Assembly (NCBI GenBank): GCA_020248985.1
Contig: JADCGL010000017.1
Location: 240,670-304,669 of the forward strand
Length of the DNA: 64,000 nucleotides
Source: Telmatospirillum sp.
GTDB taxonomy: Bacteria > Pseudomonadota > Alphaproteobacteria > CACIAM-22H2
Reading direction: 5' to 3'
Part shown: piece by piece, positions 18,140 to 27,525 of the stretch
Numbering within the stretch: position 1 is the stretch's first letter
How the letters are laid out: each line of letters opens with the position of its first letter
Notes under the pieces: model-generated
What the model was told of the DNA's origin: nothing
Seen by the model: the letters and a program-made list of their open reading frames with translations, nothing else
Databases searched by the model: none
Position numbers and translations under genes: made by a program

Positions 18140-19123
18140 CTACCTTACCTTCGCAAGGGTATTCTCGCCCAGAGAGCCGAGAGCGCTTACTCGGTTGTTC
18201 TTTTTCAACCAATCGAGAAGATCCCTAAGCTGCCGATCCCGCTCTCGAACGCGCTGGTCGTTGTTCTCGTCCCAGCGATACCATCCAGCTCCCGCCGATG
18301 CGCCGATCTGGCCGCTGTCGGCCAGATTCTTCAGGATAGCCGGCGGCGCGAAGTGGGCGTTGCCGGTTGCCTTGTAGATGTAGTCCATGACGGCCACGAT
18401 GGTTTTCTTGCTGGTCGAAAGGTCCTCCTGCATCATCGGACCCCATAGTGCCAGCCTAGGACCGATGCTAAGTCGCACGGCCATATCGATGTCGTGGGCA
18501 GTCGATACGCCCTCTTCAAGGATCTTTTGAACTTCCGCTTTCAGCGCATACTGGATTCGATTGATTATGAATCCGGGGCACTCGCGACAAACGATCCCCA
18601 CGTGATCGATGGTTTCGAGAAAGCTCTGGGCCCGCACGACGAACTCGGGTGCCGTGAAGTCGGCCGTGATGATCTCGACAGCCTGGATCAAATGCGCGGG
18701 CGCGACGTAATGGATGCCGATCACCCGCCGCCGCCCCGGAACATCCACACAGATCTCGCTGAGCAGGAATGAAGACGTATTCGTGGCCAGCATTACGTCT
18801 CCGGCACACATTTCGTCGAGCTGCCGGAAGAGCGCACGCTTCGCTTCGAGATCCTCGTGGATGATTTCATGAACGAGGGTTGCGCCCTGGACGCAGCTCT
18901 CGAGGGAATCGTGAAGCTTTATCCGGTCGAGTATCTCGTCCTGCGCTTCCTTGGACTCCGCGAGATTCCCGAGGATGGGGCGCACCCGATCAGCAAACCC
19001 GTCAAGGCTCTTCCGGTTCTGATCGTAGAGGCCGACTCGGTGCCCGCGGGCAGCACACAATGCGGCGATGACCGTCCCCATAAGTCCTGCGCCTACGATT
19101 GCGATCGAGCCATTCATGGTCAT
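18140..19123 (-). CDS. 3-hydroxyacyl-CoA dehydrogenase, NAD-binding
   Basis: A 327-residue two-domain dehydrogenase. The Rossmann motif IAIVGAGLMGTVIAALCAARG is at the N-terminus, followed by LATNTSSFLLSEI and GIHYVAPAHLIQAVEII, where the catalytic histidine sits, and PGFIINRIQYALKAE in the C-terminal domain. The family oxidises 3-hydroxyacyl-CoA or related hydroxy acids with NAD; L-gulonate and carnitine dehydrogenases are relatives. It opens a minus-strand run towards 14,819 and has a 39-bp palindromic element 61 bp upstream of its start. Confidence 0.88.
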   Translation of the reverse strand: MTMNGSIAIVGAGLMGTVIAALCAARGHRVGLYDQNRKSLDGFADRVRPILGNLAESKEAQDEILDRIKLHDSLESCVQGATLVHEIIHEDLEAKRALFRQLDEMCAGDVMLATNTSSFLLSEICVDVPGRRRVIGIHYVAPAHLIQAVEIITADFTAPEFVVRAQSFLETIDHVGIVCRECPGFIINRIQYALKAEVQKILEEGVSTAHDIDMAVRLSIGPRLALWGPMMQEDLSTSKKTIVAVMDYIYKATGNAHFAPPAILKNLADSGQIGASAGAGWYRWDENNDQRVRERDRQLRDLLDWLKKNNRVSALGSLGENTLAKVR

Positions 19124-19184
19124 CCTTCTTTCTTTTACCCATTTCCCGAAAACGGCCCGGCTATTGGACGGCCAATTCGAAGAA

Positions 19185-19223
19185 GTGTACCAAAAATCAC
19201 TCTAGTGTCCAATTTTGGAACAC
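19185..19223. promoter_or_regulatory. 39-bp inverted-repeat operator upstream of the hydroxyacyl-CoA dehydrogenase gene
   Basis: A left arm GTGTACCAAAAAT (19185-19197) and a right arm AATTTTGGAACAC (19211-19223) form an inverted repeat with a 13-bp centre containing CTAG. A second element with the same layout is at 19,683-19,721. The half-site TGTwCCAAA recurs at other promoters of this cluster. It begins 61 bp before the gene start. Confidence 0.72.
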
Positions 19224-19302
19224 CCCATACTTGGATACTCAGTGATTATCTTCATGATCGAAGCGATTTCCCGGCATCGCCAGCATGCACACCCTCACTT
19301 GT

Positions 19303-19643
19303 TCGCCGTTAGCGCCAATAGGACAGTCTGAGCAGTTTGCGAACCGGAGTGTTTTCGGCTCATCGTCAGCGTGAATGGGACGAGGATGAGACCGATGTAA
19401 CAGACCCCGCCGAACGACACAGCCCAGCGCGACGAGCTGCTCGATGGCGAGATCTTCTACAGCCAGGCCGAAGCCAAGGTGCTGATCGAGGCTTGGGTGC
19501 GGCACTACAACACGATTCGCCCGCACAGCAGCCTTGGCTATCAACCGCCAGCCCCGGAAACCGCAACGCCACCATCGCCGCCTTCCGGTTCCGCTTCGCT
19601 CCACCTACTGCCGGCAATGGTGAAGGAGGTCACAATGCACTAA
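19303..19643 (+). pseudogene. Internally deleted IS3-family element
   Basis: The left part (19303-19425) resembles 57,548-57,665 over more than 100 bp, including a conserved ATGAGACCG start, and looks like the left end and OrfA start of an IS3 element. It then jumps to the last ~70 codons of OrfB: ELLDGEIFYSQAEAKVLIEA, VRHYNTIRPHSSLGYQPPAP, ending at TAA 19641. Most of OrfA and OrfB is lost. The following GGACCACTCGATGGGGG is a typical right-end sequence. It lies between the two 39-bp operators. Confidence 0.82.
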
Positions 19644-19682
19644 CAGTTTATCCGGACCACTCGATGGGGGGCGATCGCCATA

Positions 19683-19721
19683 GTGTACCAAAATTTGTCC
19701 TAGAGTCTATTTTTGGAACAC
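19683..19721. promoter_or_regulatory. 39-bp inverted-repeat operator upstream of the decarboxylase-like gene
   Basis: Left arm GTGTACCAAAATT (19683-19695), 13-bp centre, right arm ATTTTTGGAACAC (19709-19721). It matches the element at 19,185-19,223 in about 31 of 39 positions and has the same length and orientation. It ends 60 bp before the ATG at 19,782, mirroring the distance on the other side. Confidence 0.72.
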
Positions 19722-19781
19722 ACTACATTCGTTCTCTTAGACGTTTTTTTATCAGCGGTTCCGCGATTGGATGCCTCGCAG

Positions 19782-20771
19782 ATGCACACGCTCACCTTAA
19801 GCCTCGCTTGCGGCGACTATGACCGCACTCGTGCAGTATTTGATGGCCGTGCTCCCATCGATGGCTGCACAATCATCCCGCTCGCAATGCCGCCCGAAGA
19901 AGCGTTTCCGCGGGCACTGCGGCATCAGTCCTTCGATATCAGCGAACTATCGATGGCGAGCCATATGACCCAAGTTGACCGGGGCACGAACGCCTACATT
20001 GCGGTGCCGGTCTTCCCGTCGCGTTTGTTCCGCCACTCCTCGATCTACGTGCGGCGCGATCGGGGGATCACACACCCCTCTGATCTCAAGGGCCGCCTCG
20101 TAGGTGTGCCAGAGTACCAGATTACAGCAGCCGTCTGGGTGCGTGGCATTCTTCAGGATGAGTACGGCGTCCTACCTGCCGATTTGCGTTGGCGTACGGG
20201 AGGGGTCGAACAGGCAGGGCGAACGCCGAGCGTCACACTAAAGCTCCCAGGAAACGTCGATGTATCAGCCATTCCAGATCACGACACGCTGTCGGCCCAA
20301 CTGGATCGGGGCGATATCGACGCGCTTGTATCTGCGATGCCACCCTCGTGCATGAAGACAAATCGTGAGGTCGGACGTCTCTTTCCGGACTACAAGGCCG
20401 CCGAGTCCGAATACTTCGCGAAGACCGGCATCTTCCCGACCATGCATTTGGTCGGGATTCGAAAGCGGCTGGTCGAGGAGCATCCATGGTTGCCCTTCAA
20501 TGTGTTTCGCGCATTTGCTAGAGCCAAAGAACTTTGCTACGCGCGGCTCGAAACGCTTGGACATCTCTATACGACCTTGCCTTGGCCGGTTGCAGAGCTT
20601 GAGCAAACACGTGCGCTTCTCGGGCAAGATTTCTGGCGCTACGGCGTCGACGAAAACCGAAAAGAGATCGACGCGCTGGCTAGATACCTCCATGAACAAG
20701 GCCTGACTGCGCGCCGCTTGACGGCAGAAGACGTGTTCCATCCGTCTACTTTTTCGATCCCAAAGCTCTGA
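19782..20771 (+). CDS. 4,5-dihydroxyphthalate decarboxylase-like protein (periplasmic-binding-protein fold)
   Basis: A 329-residue protein that starts LTLSLACGDYDRTRAVFDGR and contains ALRHQSFDISELSMAS, YIAVPVFPSRLFRHSS and GVPEYQITAAVWVRGILQDE, all typical of the Pht5/4,5-dihydroxyphthalate decarboxylase family. These proteins have a binding-protein fold but no export signal, and none is seen here. The reaction could be decarboxylation of an aromatic or heteroaromatic carboxylate. A paralogue is encoded at 23,140-24,126. Its stop overlaps the start of the molybdenum-hydroxylase gene (TGATG), so the two are translationally coupled. Confidence 0.82.
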   Translation: MHTLTLSLACGDYDRTRAVFDGRAPIDGCTIIPLAMPPEEAFPRALRHQSFDISELSMASHMTQVDRGTNAYIAVPVFPSRLFRHSSIYVRRDRGITHPSDLKGRLVGVPEYQITAAVWVRGILQDEYGVLPADLRWRTGGVEQAGRTPSVTLKLPGNVDVSAIPDHDTLSAQLDRGDIDALVSAMPPSCMKTNREVGRLFPDYKAAESEYFAKTGIFPTMHLVGIRKRLVEEHPWLPFNVFRAFARAKELCYARLETLGHLYTTLPWPVAELEQTRALLGQDFWRYGVDENRKEIDALARYLHEQGLTARRLTAEDVFHPSTFSIPKL

Positions 20772-23122
20772 TGCCTAAGCTCGTCGGCCAGTCGGTTCCC
20801 CGAATCGAAGATCCGCCGCTTCTGCGCGGTACAGCCCGCTTCGTCGACGACGTCAATCTTCCAGGGATGTTGGCAATTGCATTTGTGCGAAGCCCGCATT
20901 CGCATGCTTCGATCGGCCGTATCGACACGCAAGCGGCGCGTGCTTTGCCAGGCGTTCGTGCTGTCTTCACGATGGAAGACCTTCGGCCCCACCTAACCGC
21001 GGACAGACTGGTCGTCGCCCTGCCGAGCGCGGCCTATCTGCTTGAGGTGCATCGCCCGATTCTCGCCGACCGGGAAGTCGCCTATGTCGGCGAAGCAGTC
21101 GCCGTCGTCGTTGCGGAAAGCCGCAACGTCGCCGAGGACGCCGCAGCACTGGTGGATATTGAATACGAACCGCTGGCAGCAGTAGCTGACTGCCGCGCTG
21201 CACTTCGCGAAAACGCACCGAGAGTGCATAGCGCACACCCCCACAATATTGCCGCCCGCTTTACTCTGGGGTTCGGCGACATCGACCGTGCATTCGACGA
21301 TGCCCACCATGTATTCAGCGAGTCTCTTTGGCAGCATCGTGGTGCAGCACATCCTCTCGAGTGTCGCGGGGTGGTCGCAATGCACGACCCGCAGAGTGAC
21401 GTCCTTACGGTCTGGTCGTCGACTCAAACGCCGCACACCGCACTCGCACAGATCTGCGATCTGCTCGGACGCACGGAAAATCAGGTGCGCGTGATTACCC
21501 CAGATGTCGGCGGCGGTTTCGGACCAAAGCTCGTTTTCTACCCTGAAGACCTCATTGTGCCGCTAGTCGCACTTCGCCTCGCCGCGCCGGTGAAATGGAT
21601 CGAAGACCGCCAGGAACATTTCGTCGCAACGACGCAAGAGCGCGACCAGTTTTGGGACGTGGAAATCGCGGTCACACGCGACGCACGAATACTCGGCGTA
21701 CGCGGAAGGGTCGTCCATGACCACGGCGCCTATACGGCCCGCGGCTTGACTGTTGTCCAGGGAGCAATGTCCGCGCTTCCTCTCGCGTACGATATTCCGG
21801 CATATCAGATCGAAGGTCTGGCAGTGCTTACGAATCTGGTTCCAGTCACGCCGGTGCGCGGGGCCGGCCAGCCGCAAGGCGTCTTTGCGATGGAACGATT
21901 GCTCGATCGGGTCGCAAATGAACTTGGACTTGATCGCATGGAAGTTCGTCGACGCAATCTCGTGCGTAGAGAACAGATGCCGTTCACGAGGCCGTTTGCA
22001 ACGCGGGGCGGAATCCCAATTTCGCTTGATTCCGGCGACTACCCAGCCACCATGTCGGCGGCGGCTGAAAAGGCCGACTGGGTCGGTTTCAAGGCGCGCC
22101 AAAAGCTGGCGTTGCAAGCCGGGCGCCACATCGGCATTGGTCTTGCCAACTATGTCGAGGGAACAGGGCGCGGCCCTTACGAGTCGGTTTCAGTGCGCAT
22201 TGACCGCAGCGGGAAAGTTCTTGTCGCCACCGGTGCGGCAGCTATGGGTCAAAGCACCAAAACGATGCTGGCACAAATCGTCGCCGACGAACTCGGCGGC
22301 GACATGTCGAACATCATCGTCACTGCCGGCGACACAAGCGCCATCGCCCAAGGGTTCGGCGGGTTCAATAGTCGACAGGCTGTTACGGCAGGATCGTCGG
22401 CGCTCGTCGCCGCCTGCAAGCTGCGGGATCGCATTTTGGACCTAACCGCCAAGGTTCTTGAAGTCGCGCGCAGCGACCTTGCGATCCAGGGGCGCACCGT
22501 CCGAATTGTGGGAACGGACCGATGTTTGGATTTCGCTGATTTGGTCAAGAAGGTCGTTGGGCTGCCGGGATACCGCATGCTCGACGCGTACGGCCCGGAA
22601 CTTGCCGTAACCGAGCACGTCCAGATCGATCCAATGGCCTACGCAAACGGATGCGCTGTGGTTGAAGTCGAGGTCGACCCCGAAATCGGCCGTGTCGATA
22701 TCCGGCGCGTCATCTTCGCGCACGACTGCGGGCGAATGATCAATCCAAAAATCGTCGATGGACAGGTGATAGGCGGTATCGTGCACGGCATCGGCAATAC
22801 CTTGTTCGAGTGGATGCGTTACGGTGCCGACGGCCAGCCACTCACGACCACGCTTGCGGACTACATGCTGCCAACCGCAACCGAAATTCCGCCCATCGAT
22901 CTTCTCCACTTGAGCAGCCCAACGCCGCTCAATCCGCTCGGCATTAAGGGTGTCGGCGAAGCCGGCGTCATTCCAATGAGCGCTGCCATCGTCGCCGCGA
23001 TCGAAGATGCACTTTCCCCTTTCAGGGTACATCTTTCGGGCAGCCCCATAACGCCAAACAACCTCCTCGCTGCCATTCACGGTTCAGCGCAGAATCGGGA
23101 TGCGGAGCCAGCGTCGCAGTAG
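20771..23122 (+). CDS. Molybdenum hydroxylase large subunit (xanthine dehydrogenase/CoxL family) no. 1
   Basis: A 783-residue Mo-cofactor subunit. It opens VGQSVPRIEDPPLLRGTARF, has the Mo-site glycine loop DVGGGFGPKLVFYPED, an active-site loop VRGAGQPQG at about residues 361-369, and the catalytic glutamate in KGVGEAGVIP (about 729). The loop lacks the AYxCSFR sequence of true CO dehydrogenase, so this is a hydroxylase of aldehydes or N-heterocycles, not a form I CODH. It has no adjacent FAD or Fe-S subunit and must borrow those encoded at 44.9-50.0 kb or elsewhere. Confidence 0.92.
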   Translation: MPKLVGQSVPRIEDPPLLRGTARFVDDVNLPGMLAIAFVRSPHSHASIGRIDTQAARALPGVRAVFTMEDLRPHLTADRLVVALPSAAYLLEVHRPILADREVAYVGEAVAVVVAESRNVAEDAAALVDIEYEPLAAVADCRAALRENAPRVHSAHPHNIAARFTLGFGDIDRAFDDAHHVFSESLWQHRGAAHPLECRGVVAMHDPQSDVLTVWSSTQTPHTALAQICDLLGRTENQVRVITPDVGGGFGPKLVFYPEDLIVPLVALRLAAPVKWIEDRQEHFVATTQERDQFWDVEIAVTRDARILGVRGRVVHDHGAYTARGLTVVQGAMSALPLAYDIPAYQIEGLAVLTNLVPVTPVRGAGQPQGVFAMERLLDRVANELGLDRMEVRRRNLVRREQMPFTRPFATRGGIPISLDSGDYPATMSAAAEKADWVGFKARQKLALQAGRHIGIGLANYVEGTGRGPYESVSVRIDRSGKVLVATGAAAMGQSTKTMLAQIVADELGGDMSNIIVTAGDTSAIAQGFGGFNSRQAVTAGSSALVAACKLRDRILDLTAKVLEVARSDLAIQGRTVRIVGTDRCLDFADLVKKVVGLPGYRMLDAYGPELAVTEHVQIDPMAYANGCAVVEVEVDPEIGRVDIRRVIFAHDCGRMINPKIVDGQVIGGIVHGIGNTLFEWMRYGADGQPLTTTLADYMLPTATEIPPIDLLHLSSPTPLNPLGIKGVGEAGVIPMSAAIVAAIEDALSPFRVHLSGSPITPNNLLAAIHGSAQNRDAEPASQ

Positions 23123-23139
23123 TTAGCGCGACGGATGAA

Positions 23140-24126
23140 TCAGAAGCCTTGCGTGCCGCGGAGAACTTCGCTGCTGATATTGAGCACTAAGTCGTCGATG
23201 GCAGGCTGCTCGCGGATCAGTCCCTGCTCCCAACAATAGCGGACAAGCGTCTTCAGGTTCTCGCGATTACGTGGCGTTAACCCGTACTCCCAAGGGTCCT
23301 GCCCCATCAGTTCCACTTGCTCTTCCCAGGCGCTCGTCCCCCAGGCTAGAGGCGCCACGCGTGGATTGCGAAAGCGCTCGTAACCCAGACGTTTCGACTC
23401 ATTGAACGCAAAAGCAACGTTCGGCGCAATCCAGGGGTTCTTCTTGATCAAGTCCTCACGGACCAAGACCAAATGCATGATCGGAAAAATCCCAGTGCGT
23501 TTGAAATAGTCTTTTTCTGCCGATTTGAAGTCAGGGATCAAGCGCCGGATGTTCTTGTTGCCGGCAAGAAACGAGGGCGGATAACCGGGCGAAATCAGAG
23601 CGTCGATCTCTCCGTTCACAAGCATTCGGTCCAAGGACCCCGGTGCTGCACGTTCGATCCGGAGCCCTGCCTGAGGCGTAAACGGAATGTCTTCGTCTCG
23701 ATCAGTGAGCCAAGTGATGTCCTGGTGCGGAACGCCGTACTCGTCGCCGAGAATACCGCGTACCCAGACCGCAGCGGCTGGTTGGAAGCCGCTCTCCACA
23801 CCCACTCTGCGCCCCGCCAGTTCCGACGGCTTTTCGATTCCTTTGTTCGGATTTACGAAAATGAAACCATGCCGAAAGCGGCGATGCGGAAATACTGGGA
23901 GCGCCACGTAGGGATGGCCCCTTTCACGGGCCATGAAGTAGGCGCACGCGTTCAACTCGCCAATATCGCATTCCGCATTTCGCGCCAGCCGCCATTGCCG
24001 ATCCCGCGCGGTCGACGCCGCGAGCACCGTCAGATCCAAACCTTCCGGTCGAACGACACCGTCAATGAGCGGTCGCGTGATCTCGTAGTCGCCACAGCTC
24101 AAAGACACTTGAATGTTTTTCGGCAT
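23140..24126 (-). CDS. 4,5-dihydroxyphthalate decarboxylase-like protein, second paralogue
   Basis: A 328-residue protein sharing the pattern of the copy at 19,782: VSLSCGDYEITRPLIDGVVR, ECDIGELNACAYFMARERG, YVALPVFPHRRFRHGFIFVN and AAAVWVRGILGDEYGV. There is no signal peptide. It is the last gene of a minus-strand run TAXI-TRAP-hydrolase-decarboxylase, separated from the hydrolase by only 11 bp. The linkage to uptake and hydrolysis supports a role on the imported substrate, though a binding or sensing role cannot be excluded. Confidence 0.82.
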   Translation of the reverse strand: MPKNIQVSLSCGDYEITRPLIDGVVRPEGLDLTVLAASTARDRQWRLARNAECDIGELNACAYFMARERGHPYVALPVFPHRRFRHGFIFVNPNKGIEKPSELAGRRVGVESGFQPAAAVWVRGILGDEYGVPHQDITWLTDRDEDIPFTPQAGLRIERAAPGSLDRMLVNGEIDALISPGYPPSFLAGNKNIRRLIPDFKSAEKDYFKRTGIFPIMHLVLVREDLIKKNPWIAPNVAFAFNESKRLGYERFRNPRVAPLAWGTSAWEEQVELMGQDPWEYGLTPRNRENLKTLVRYCWEQGLIREQPAIDDLVLNISSEVLRGTQGF

Positions 24127-24137
24127 CTGAATCCCGA

Positions 24138-25388
24138 CTAGATGGGGTTTTTTGTGACATTTCCGTCTTTATGCACATACCACCGTTCGCTTGTGATCGG
24201 CTTACCCGCCAACCTGGCGGCCATCCAATCCGCAATCAAAGTGGTCGGATAGGGCCCGAGATTCGCAGACGGAACGTAGCCGACTGCATGGCGGGATTCC
24301 TGATAGACGACAAACTGACGGGGACACGTCATTGTTGCAAACATTCGGTCCGCGTTTTCCAAGGGGCACAGCTCTTCATGTTCACCAGCCAGAGCGATAT
24401 AAGGCACTCGAATTTTGTCCGCATACCCTTCCCACGTCAGGCTGCGTCGGAAATCGTCGAATTTTGCCTCGTCTGTATAGCCCGAGATGTACATAAGCCG
24501 ACGTTTGTAAGTCGGCGAAGCCGCTTCGACCATTGTCTTCTGCCCGGGCTCGAAGCAAATAGACGAGACGGCACAGGCACGCAGACGCGGTTCGTTCGCC
24601 GTAACAGCCGTAACGATCAAGGAACCGAGACTGTTGCCGAATATCCCGATTTTGTCTTTGTCGATCTCCGGTCTCGCAATCGCCCAATCGACAAGCTTCG
24701 GCGCCAGTTCAATGAAGCCTTGTAGCGAGAACTTGTGGCCAAGAATTCGCGACTCCGACTGTCCCGGACCATCGACCACAAGAACGGCCATACCACGCGA
24801 AAGCCAGCGATCGTTCGACAGCGACACGAATATCTCTTTGAATGTATCCAACCCCGGGAACGATACCACTAGCGGAATCTTGCCGCCGGTATATCCAGGC
24901 GGAAGGTGGAACCAAGCTGGTATTTTACTTTGACCGAACGGGATCCAGACTTCTTCGACCTTGTGATCGGCAAGGCGCGCGTAAGCCGTATAGCAGTCGC
25001 GTTTGTTCTTGTTGCAGTTCGCGTTGATCGCGTTGACTGTATTGTGCGGCCACTGCGCAGCACCCCATTGAATGGCGGCAATGAAATAGTTGTCGCGGGC
25101 GGTCACGAGATTGCCGGCGTCTTCGGCTGCGATCGCTTTGGCCTGGCGACGGCGGGCCGCCGCCTCGAATGATGGTCCAATATCCGCAAACTTCTTTACG
25201 CCTTGGCGAATTGTCGCAAAGTCGGGATTTGATTCAATGCCGCAGGCTCCGTTGAAATAAAGCGATCGAGGTTGGTCCCAATCGATGCCGACGGATGCGA
25301 TAACATTGTCCAAGAGCCAGCGTTGATCCACCCATCGGCGGGAGCTCGGCGCTTCGACATTTGGATCGATCTGAATTTGGCTCAGCAT
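24138..25388 (-). CDS. Alpha/beta hydrolase (FrsA / 2,6-dihydroxypseudooxynicotine hydrolase-like)
   Basis: A 416-residue hydrolase with a long N-terminal helical region before the fold. The core has IPLVVSFPGLDTFKEIF, VLVVDGPGQSES, the nucleophile elbow GIFGNSLGSL (Ser253), an acid near GEHEELCP and a histidine in ESRHAVGYVP (about 386). This arrangement is that of large alpha/beta hydrolases such as the C-C-cleaving 2,6-dihydroxypseudooxynicotine hydrolase of nicotine breakdown. The family is clear but the reaction is not. It is co-oriented with the TRAP genes upstream and the decarboxylase-like gene downstream. Confidence 0.8.
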   Translation of the reverse strand: MLSQIQIDPNVEAPSSRRWVDQRWLLDNVIASVGIDWDQPRSLYFNGACGIESNPDFATIRQGVKKFADIGPSFEAAARRRQAKAIAAEDAGNLVTARDNYFIAAIQWGAAQWPHNTVNAINANCNKNKRDCYTAYARLADHKVEEVWIPFGQSKIPAWFHLPPGYTGGKIPLVVSFPGLDTFKEIFVSLSNDRWLSRGMAVLVVDGPGQSESRILGHKFSLQGFIELAPKLVDWAIARPEIDKDKIGIFGNSLGSLIVTAVTANEPRLRACAVSSICFEPGQKTMVEAASPTYKRRLMYISGYTDEAKFDDFRRSLTWEGYADKIRVPYIALAGEHEELCPLENADRMFATMTCPRQFVVYQESRHAVGYVPSANLGPYPTTLIADWMAARLAGKPITSERWYVHKDGNVTKNPI

Positions 25389-25476
25389 GACTACCTTCCC
25401 GACTTCTTTCCATGTCGCTCAACCCCGACGCATCGCGGTCGAGCTTGGTTTCTGATTTCTCAGTCGCGCGCCGACG

Positions 25477-27435
25477 TCATTCCGCCACACTGCGGTCTGT
25501 CGCAACATGGTCGTCCCAGCGGGAGGCCCATTTTATCAGCAGAAGTATCATCCCTGCTGGAACAACAATGCTGGCCACGAGCGCGGTTATTCCTGGCACA
25601 AGTATGATCAGACCGGCTGCTGCGAGCGCGAGCCTGATGGCCCAATGGATCCGCGCATGACGAACCGTCCCCACAACCGCGTAGCTGAAAACAAGGACAC
25701 TCACAAAAGCACCGCAAAGCGTCGCTGCTACATCCGCGAGGTTCCCTTGAAGTAGTATCTCGGGACGAACAACGAAAAGAAACGGCAAGAGAAAGCCAGC
25801 ATAGGCAAGGCGGCACCCATAATAGCCAACGCGATCTGCATTGGCTCCGGCCAAGGCGGCACTCGCCATCGCCGCAACGGCCATCGGCGGTGTGATGGCT
25901 GACATGCAAGCAAAGACGAGCATGAACATATGAGCCGTCATTACAGAGAGGCCATAGTCGGATATCAGCACAGGTGCGACTAAGGCTACGCCCATGATGT
26001 ATACTGCGGCAGTCGGCAAGCCGAGCCCAAGAATGACGAGCAGAACGGCGGAGGCAAGAATTACGATCGGAAAGCTACCGCCGGAAACGACCGATAGAAT
26101 GAAGCTGAATTTGCCGACAAGACCCGTCATGTCCAGACAGCCGATTGCCAATCCTGCTGCAGCACAAGCGGCGGTTAACCCGCTTATTCGCGATGCAGTC
26201 TCGATGCAGCAATCAAGTAGGACTCTTGGGGTCACCCAAAGAGTTCGGTCGGACGTCAAGTAACTGGCCAGAATTCCGACCATCGACGATCCGGCTGCGA
26301 CGATGGTCGGCGAATAGCCCTCCGCGATCAGAAGCAGCAGTGCAAAGACCGGCAGCAAGAGCCGAAAGTCCCTTTTCAAGACCACGGGCAGCGGTGTGAT
26401 GTCGCCGTCCTGGAGGTATCCCTCGCGCAGGTAGCTCGACTCGTGATGCGTGATTGCGAGAACCCCGAGATAGTAGAGTATGGCGACTCCCGTCGCTGCC
26501 AGCGCGATCGAGCGGTACGGGATCCCAGTGTATTCGACCATCAAGAATGCGACGGATCCCATCACCGGCGGCAAAATTGCACCGCCGCAAGATGCCGCAG
26601 CTTCCGTTGCTGCGGCTCGCTCCGCCGTTGCTCCGCTTCGGCGCATGATTGGGATTGTGATGGGCCCTGTCGTCATGACGTCGGCGGTCGGGCTGCCGGA
26701 GACGGATCCGTAGATGCCGCTCGAAACCACGCACGCTTTTGTGGCACCGCCTTTTGTACGCCCGACCAATGCGCTCGCCAGATCGAAGAAGAACTGCCCA
26801 CCGCCCGCACGGTGATAGATGCTTCCGAAAAATACGAACAGAAACCCGTAAGTCGCTGCGACTTCGACGGTTACGCCGAACAGAGAGTCGTCGGAAACGG
26901 TGATACGTCGCGCATAGTATTCCAAACTTATCGCATCGTGTCCGAGAGCTCCCCCTAAGTGCTGACCGTAGGCGACATATGCGATCAGAAGAGCGCAGGT
27001 GCCGGTCAGCCCCCACCCCACGATTCGCCGACAGGCTTCGATCACAAAAATCGTCATGACCACGCTCATCGCGACTTCGAATTTCGAGATTCGCGTGACG
27101 CCTTCGATCATCGTCTCGTAGAACTTCCAGTTGACGACAAAGTAGCCGCTTGCCATCGCCGAACCACATGCCCACAGCCAATCGAACCAATTGCGCTCGG
27201 TTCGACTGGCCTGCGAGGACGTTGTCAAAAAAGCGACTGGCAGCATGCCGGCGAGAAAGATCGCGGTGTGAAGGTGGAGGCTCGAGATAGCGAAGAATGC
27301 ATAGCGAAGAACGTAGAGCGTCATCGCAACGGCGATTACGGCTACGGCTATCCAGGCCGCGCCACTCAGCTCCATCGACCTCCCTTCGTCGAGGTATCGA
27401 AGGATCAACCGGCGTAACGGAAGCGCTTTAGACAT
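25477..27435 (-). CDS. TRAP transporter fused permease (4TM/12TM fusion, TAXI type)
   Basis: A 652-residue integral membrane protein with about 16 hydrophobic segments. The N-terminal part corresponds to the small permease and the larger part to the 12-TM permease. GASVGSVS-like sequence GIYGSVSGSPTADVMTTGPI and GLGLPTAAVYIMG are typical of TAXI-TRAP fusion permeases, as is AAASCGGAILPPVMGSVAFL. With the TAXI binding protein upstream it forms a sodium- or proton-driven importer of an organic acid. It is part of the TAXI-TRAP-hydrolase-decarboxylase run. Confidence 0.92.
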   Translation of the reverse strand: MSKALPLRRLILRYLDEGRSMELSGAAWIAVAVIAVAMTLYVLRYAFFAISSLHLHTAIFLAGMLPVAFLTTSSQASRTERNWFDWLWACGSAMASGYFVVNWKFYETMIEGVTRISKFEVAMSVVMTIFVIEACRRIVGWGLTGTCALLIAYVAYGQHLGGALGHDAISLEYYARRITVSDDSLFGVTVEVAATYGFLFVFFGSIYHRAGGGQFFFDLASALVGRTKGGATKACVVSSGIYGSVSGSPTADVMTTGPITIPIMRRSGATAERAAATEAAASCGGAILPPVMGSVAFLMVEYTGIPYRSIALAATGVAILYYLGVLAITHHESSYLREGYLQDGDITPLPVVLKRDFRLLLPVFALLLLIAEGYSPTIVAAGSSMVGILASYLTSDRTLWVTPRVLLDCCIETASRISGLTAACAAAGLAIGCLDMTGLVGKFSFILSVVSGGSFPIVILASAVLLVILGLGLPTAAVYIMGVALVAPVLISDYGLSVMTAHMFMLVFACMSAITPPMAVAAMASAALAGANADRVGYYGCRLAYAGFLLPFLFVVRPEILLQGNLADVAATLCGAFVSVLVFSYAVVGTVRHARIHWAIRLALAAAGLIILVPGITALVASIVVPAGMILLLIKWASRWDDHVATDRSVAE

Positions 27436-27525
27436 TCATACCGCCGCATTCCTTCGCGGAAGAGAGGATAGCCTTCGCACTTCTGGAGCACGCTTCGCAG
27501 GCAAAAAAGCGCTTATTGGCTCGAA

